A program made the position numbers and the translations under genes. The notes under the pieces were generated by a model, which did not search any database, was not told the DNA's origin, and saw nothing but the letters and a program-made list of their open reading frames with translations. This document shows, in pieces, positions 44,931-47,800 of a stretch of 47,800 nt of DNA. Position 1 is the first letter of the stretch. Each line of letters begins with the position of its first letter. Source of the stretch: Pseudomonadota bacterium (GTDB lineage Bacteria; Desulfobacterota; Desulfobacteria; Desulfobacterales; RPRI01); NCBI GenBank assembly GCA_018817425.1, contig JAHITX010000066.1:1-47800 (forward strand). Direction: 5' to 3'.

Positions 44931-45860
44931 ATGCATATTTTAAAGTTGTCTCTTTATATAACCTTAATTCTGTTGTACATCAGTAGTAATTTTGTTGTTG
45001 CTGGAAGTAACCAGCGGGAAAATCCCCCTGTAAAAGGAAAAGAAGCATTAAACGGAGAAATCGAGAAAAACAGTTTTCCAATTATAGAGATGCAACCTGA
45101 TACTTCAATATGCTTAGAGGCGTGCATAAGGCGCAATCAAATGGCTTCTGTAGGGTTTGCTGTAATTCAGGAACAATGTCGATTAGAGTGCAATTTTGAG
45201 AGTACTCTTGCTCTATTGGAATCCTCTAACAAAGAAGATTATGCAAGAGGAGTAAAAGCCTTAACTGAGATGAACGATAATAGGGCGGTGATTCCTCTTA
45301 TAATAGCTCTGAAGAAGGATTTAGAAGAAAGAACAGGCTTATGGGCATGGATAATTCCAGCACTTGGTTCTTTAGGAGATCCGGCAGCCACCTCAGTGCT
45401 AATACAAACATTAACCATAAACGATGATTATTGGCTTGGAAGAGAAATGTCAGCCAAAGCCTTGGGTACCATCGGTGACCCATCAGCTATTCAACCCTTG
45501 CTTAGTGCTGCCTCACGGGCAGATACTCGTGATGCAGCCATAAAAGCTTTAGTTAATTTCCAGGATAAACGTGCAGTAAATATATTTTTATCAGCCTTAG
45601 ATCCAGAGGAAGAGGAGCAAACTCGCAAAGCAGCTATCAAAGGCCTTCACCTTCTGGGATCAATCGCAGTTCCCGAAATGATTAAGGCGTTTGCCTATTT
45701 CTCATCGGAACATCCAGAAACATCAAAACGGCTCGCTTTATGCCGCCTACTGGGTACTAGTGGGGATGAGCGAGCAATCAAGATGCTTCAGAAAAGCGTG
45801 ACTGATCCTGATAAGATAATAAAACAATGTGTAGAAGAATTTCTCCAAGTACAGAAATAG
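44931..45860 (+). CDS. Secreted HEAT/PBS-lyase repeat protein
   Basis: A 309-aa protein with a Sec signal peptide (hydrophobic 5-24, cleavage near VVAG). Two cysteine-containing segments follow (TSICLEACIRRNQ, VIQEQCRLECNFE), a C-x3-C pair that could form disulfides. From about residue 95 it is made of HEAT-like repeats (RAVIPLIIALKKDL, LGDPAATSVLIQTL, IGDPSAIQPLLSAA, ERAIKMLQKSV). Such repeats act as protein-binding scaffolds. It begins just after RAYT copy 4. Function is unknown. Confidence 0.75.
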   Translation: MHILKLSLYITLILLYISSNFVVAGSNQRENPPVKGKEALNGEIEKNSFPIIEMQPDTSICLEACIRRNQMASVGFAVIQEQCRLECNFESTLALLESSNKEDYARGVKALTEMNDNRAVIPLIIALKKDLEERTGLWAWIIPALGSLGDPAATSVLIQTLTINDDYWLGREMSAKALGTIGDPSAIQPLLSAASRADTRDAAIKALVNFQDKRAVNIFLSALDPEEEEQTRKAAIKGLHLLGSIAVPEMIKAFAYFSSEHPETSKRLALCRLLGTSGDERAIKMLQKSVTDPDKIIKQCVEEFLQVQK

Positions 45861-45888
45861 AACCAAGGTGTCTAACAATAGGTGAAAT

Positions 45889-46347
45889 ATGAAAAAGAAA
45901 ACTATAGCGGGCCTTTTGGTTGCTTTTGTAATTTTCGCCTGTTTTGTTTTGTGGCTATTAACCGGAGTAAATGAAAAAGGGCACCAGACCAATGGAGGCG
46001 ATTATGCAGAAAACCTTCGCCGTTCTAATCTTGCGATTTCTTTAAAGGTTGATGCTGAGGAGTACTATAAACAACACAAGCAATACCCTCAAATCGCAGA
46101 ACTCTACCCTTCTCCCGATATACTCTTAATTGATTATCTGAAATCAGGCGTGATTTCCTACGGTACAGATAAAACATCCTTTTGTGTACGCTATATTAAT
46201 AGCGATCAACGTTTCCAAAGGCCTGGCCAAAAGTATGCTATGAGCTGGAATGGTAAGCAATATTGCAGCAAAAAGGAGCACCTATTGGGTGTTTCAGAAG
46301 ATTGGCAGGCAGATAGTGATGGTTTTTATATACACGATCTCCACTAG
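45889..46347 (+). CDS. Small membrane-anchored protein, pilin-like C-terminus
   Basis: A 152-aa protein with an N-terminal hydrophobic helix (about 5-25) after MKKKT. The following part (RRSNLAISLKVDAEEYY, KQYPQIAEL, FCVRYINSD, AMSWNGKQYC) resembles the globular domain of type IV pilin-like proteins, with a possible C-terminal disulfide. There is no prepilin peptidase site (GF-type) before the helix, so this may be only resemblance. It follows the HEAT-repeat gene by 28 bp and is probably in the same transcript. Confidence 0.55.
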   Translation: MKKKTIAGLLVAFVIFACFVLWLLTGVNEKGHQTNGGDYAENLRRSNLAISLKVDAEEYYKQHKQYPQIAELYPSPDILLIDYLKSGVISYGTDKTSFCVRYINSDQRFQRPGQKYAMSWNGKQYCSKKEHLLGVSEDWQADSDGFYIHDLH

Positions 46348-46358
46348 ACCGCCTTTCT

Positions 46359-47447
46359 TCAATAGCGACGGATCTCCCCGGTTTTACAGTTTCTAGGCTT
46401 ATGATCACTTCCCCATTTTGTGCAGTAACTTAATGAACCATCTCTGTTATAATTATATTGAAGGGTTGGTTTCCCTGCAAAGAAATTAGTTTCTTTCGAT
46501 GTCTGTCCATTGTCGTACCACTGTGCACTATCCCCATGTTGTATGCCGTCTGAATAAGTTGTGAATCTCATACGATAAACAGCGCCAGATTTCGATACCG
46601 AATAAATATCTTGTATCCCGTTACGCTTACCATTGGAATAATTTGTTCTCTGATTAGCATAAGAAAAATTATGCTCATTACTCCAAGCATAATTTGTTAC
46701 GAGACCCTCGCGTTTTCCATTCACATACGCTTCTTCAAGCTGAAGATAACCATTCCCAAAATAAGCGCAATTTCTATATGTGTTGCCAGAAGTTTGACCA
46801 TTTGGATATGCCCTAAACGAAGATCGGTTATCCGGTTTCATTTTAGGGCAACTGGAATAGTTGTCATTGCTCGCATTATTCCAATTGCCGTCATAAGACT
46901 CTCTTTGAGAATCTTTTATGTCGGTTCCTTTGGAAGATGCTACAAAGCTTTCATATGACATTGGATTTAAATGCTCCTCAGATGCCATTCCCCCTACAAG
47001 ATCATTAAAGGAAGAGCCACTTGATGACGCGTCGCTAGTCTGATGGTTCGTATTGTTATTTAAGTTTATATGCGGGTTAGAAGAGTTTTCACGCTCTTTA
47101 ATTAGAACTTCAAGCTCAGGAAGCACCCTTATACGAAGGTCTGCTTTGACTTTTTGGGAAACATTAATATTATGCGTCATTGCCGCAACTTTTTGTTCTA
47201 ATGTTATGTTACCCATAAGCATTATTTTCTCTGTCATCATTTTTTCGAACCGCTCACGACTGACAAACTTCCCCGGCACATCATCAAACCCTATGAACCA
47301 AAAAATATCAGGATTATTGGCTATATCATTATACATTTTGTACTGCGCTTTGAGCTCTTCCACTGACAAATTACTCTGCCCAAAGGCGGGCATGCTCAGA
47401 AGCAAAACAAAACAAACTAAACTTATGAGGTGGCTTTTTACACGCAT
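46359..47447 (-). CDS. Secreted MORN-repeat-like (YwqK-type) protein
   Basis: A 362-aa protein with a Sec signal peptide (MRVKSHLISLVCFVLLL, cleavage after PAFG). The middle is Ser/Asn-rich. The C-terminal half has MORN-type repeats of the YwqK kind: AYVNGKREGLVTNY, TNYSNGKRNGIQDIY, TYSDGIQHGDSAQWYDNGQ, ending in a Cys-containing tail. The start at ATG 47447 has an AAGGAA ribosome site and gives the signal peptide directly; the frame upstream adds 13 unlikely residues. The gene converges on the pilin-like gene (11-bp gap). Function is unknown. Confidence 0.72.
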   Translation of the reverse strand: MRVKSHLISLVCFVLLLSMPAFGQSNLSVEELKAQYKMYNDIANNPDIFWFIGFDDVPGKFVSRERFEKMMTEKIMLMGNITLEQKVAAMTHNINVSQKVKADLRIRVLPELEVLIKERENSSNPHINLNNNTNHQTSDASSSGSSFNDLVGGMASEEHLNPMSYESFVASSKGTDIKDSQRESYDGNWNNASNDNYSSCPKMKPDNRSSFRAYPNGQTSGNTYRNCAYFGNGYLQLEEAYVNGKREGLVTNYAWSNEHNFSYANQRTNYSNGKRNGIQDIYSVSKSGAVYRMRFTTYSDGIQHGDSAQWYDNGQTSKETNFFAGKPTLQYNYNRDGSLSYCTKWGSDHKPRNCKTGEIRRY

Positions 47448-47631
47448 TAAGTATTTCCTTTTTATAAAAACTGAGATGATCATCAAGAGCGCAACTTAGT
47501 GCGACCAGAAGCTGCCCATTGAGAAGGATAAGTTAATGCTTTTTTGCCTTTTGTCAAGATGCAAGACGAGCCCAAAATCCGCTATTGATTTTTATAAAGG
47601 TATAATTCTGGCGTTATTTAAATAGTTAGTA

Positions 47632-47800
47632 CTATTTATAAAAACCTGAATTTATGCCTTTTAGAGAAAGCGTAAGCTCTTCGATTCTGCCCGAACTGAG
47701 TGTGCCCTCCTTGGAATCCCAGCCCCGCTCCTCATAGTAAGCAGTTAAAAGATCATCGAGATTAGCACTATTTAGCGGCGGGAATAATGAGTTTCCAAAC
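47632..47800 (-). CDS. C-terminus of an aldehyde:ferredoxin oxidoreductase (partial)
   Basis: The minus strand from the window edge reads in one frame to a TAG at 47632-47634. The 55 visible residues include NLDDLLTAYYEERGWDSKEG, then GRIEELTLSLKG. A segment of the form DxLLxxYYxxRGWD followed by a Leu-rich end is typical of the last 60 residues of tungsten aldehyde:ferredoxin oxidoreductases. The rest, including the W-pterin and Fe-S cysteines, is outside the window. A small palindrome (AAATAGT/ACTATTT) overlaps the stop. The 184 bp from here to the MORN-type gene contain no other gene. Confidence 0.7.
   Translation of the reverse strand, partial: FGNSLFPPLNSANLDDLLTAYYEERGWDSKEGTLSSGRIEELTLSLKGINSGFYK

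Overview
The window looks like a chromosome segment of a sulfate-reducing deltaproteobacterium (Desulfobacterota, probably Desulfobacterales). This is an inference from gene content: lysine synthesis through dapL, a class-4 Fe-S uracil-DNA glycosylase, an NfeD/slipin pair, a pbpC/bacterial alpha-2-macroglobulin pair, a PEP-CTERM protein, and the C-terminus of a probable aldehyde:ferredoxin oxidoreductase at the right edge. Protein sequence alone cannot fix the species.

Left part (about 0.6-28.8 kb): a long, almost uninterrupted run of housekeeping genes on the minus strand. In transcription order (right to left) it holds: a lipoprotein, coaBC, a family-4 uracil-DNA glycosylase, nfeD, slipin, a Rho-N-like small protein, a HAD-like phosphatase, xerC, hslV, hslU, argB, argD, argF, argG, argH, an LptM-like lipoprotein, lysA, dapF, dapL, folK, a PP0621-like protein, a small transaldolase, pgsA, the alpha-2-macroglobulin and pbpC. 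It combines arginine and lysine synthesis with proteostasis and envelope functions. Non-coding repeats sit between these genes: two copies of a 140-bp MITE-like element, one 123-bp palindromic element, and heptanucleotide arrays on both sides of argB.

Right part (about 29-47.4 kb): an accessory region mostly on the plus strand. It opens with umuDC. Immediately after umuC begins a 666-bp segment carrying the 3' two-thirds-to-half of an SRAP (HMCES/YedK) gene; the same segment recurs 6.25 kb later inside an intact SRAP gene. Between the two direct repeats lies a tight four-gene operon: a SMEK-domain STAND-type NTPase (885 aa), a 125-aa unknown, a 133-aa protein starting with a DFVTNSSSTSF motif, and a radical-SAM/SPASM-like enzyme. 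This is the best candidate for an undescribed system (defence and/or peptide modification). Downstream is a ParD-like/RelE-like toxin-antitoxin pair followed at once by an attC-like palindrome, as in an integron gene cassette. Further on are a second toxin-antitoxin pair with a near-leaderless promoter, a frameshifted HicB-like gene, a PEP-CTERM protein, four copies (one nearly complete) of a REP-associated (RAYT/Y1) transposase element, and several lipoproteins or secreted proteins.

No CRISPR array, rRNA gene or complete tRNA gene was seen. One tRNA-like 3' end (38.79 kb) may mark an old integration site.
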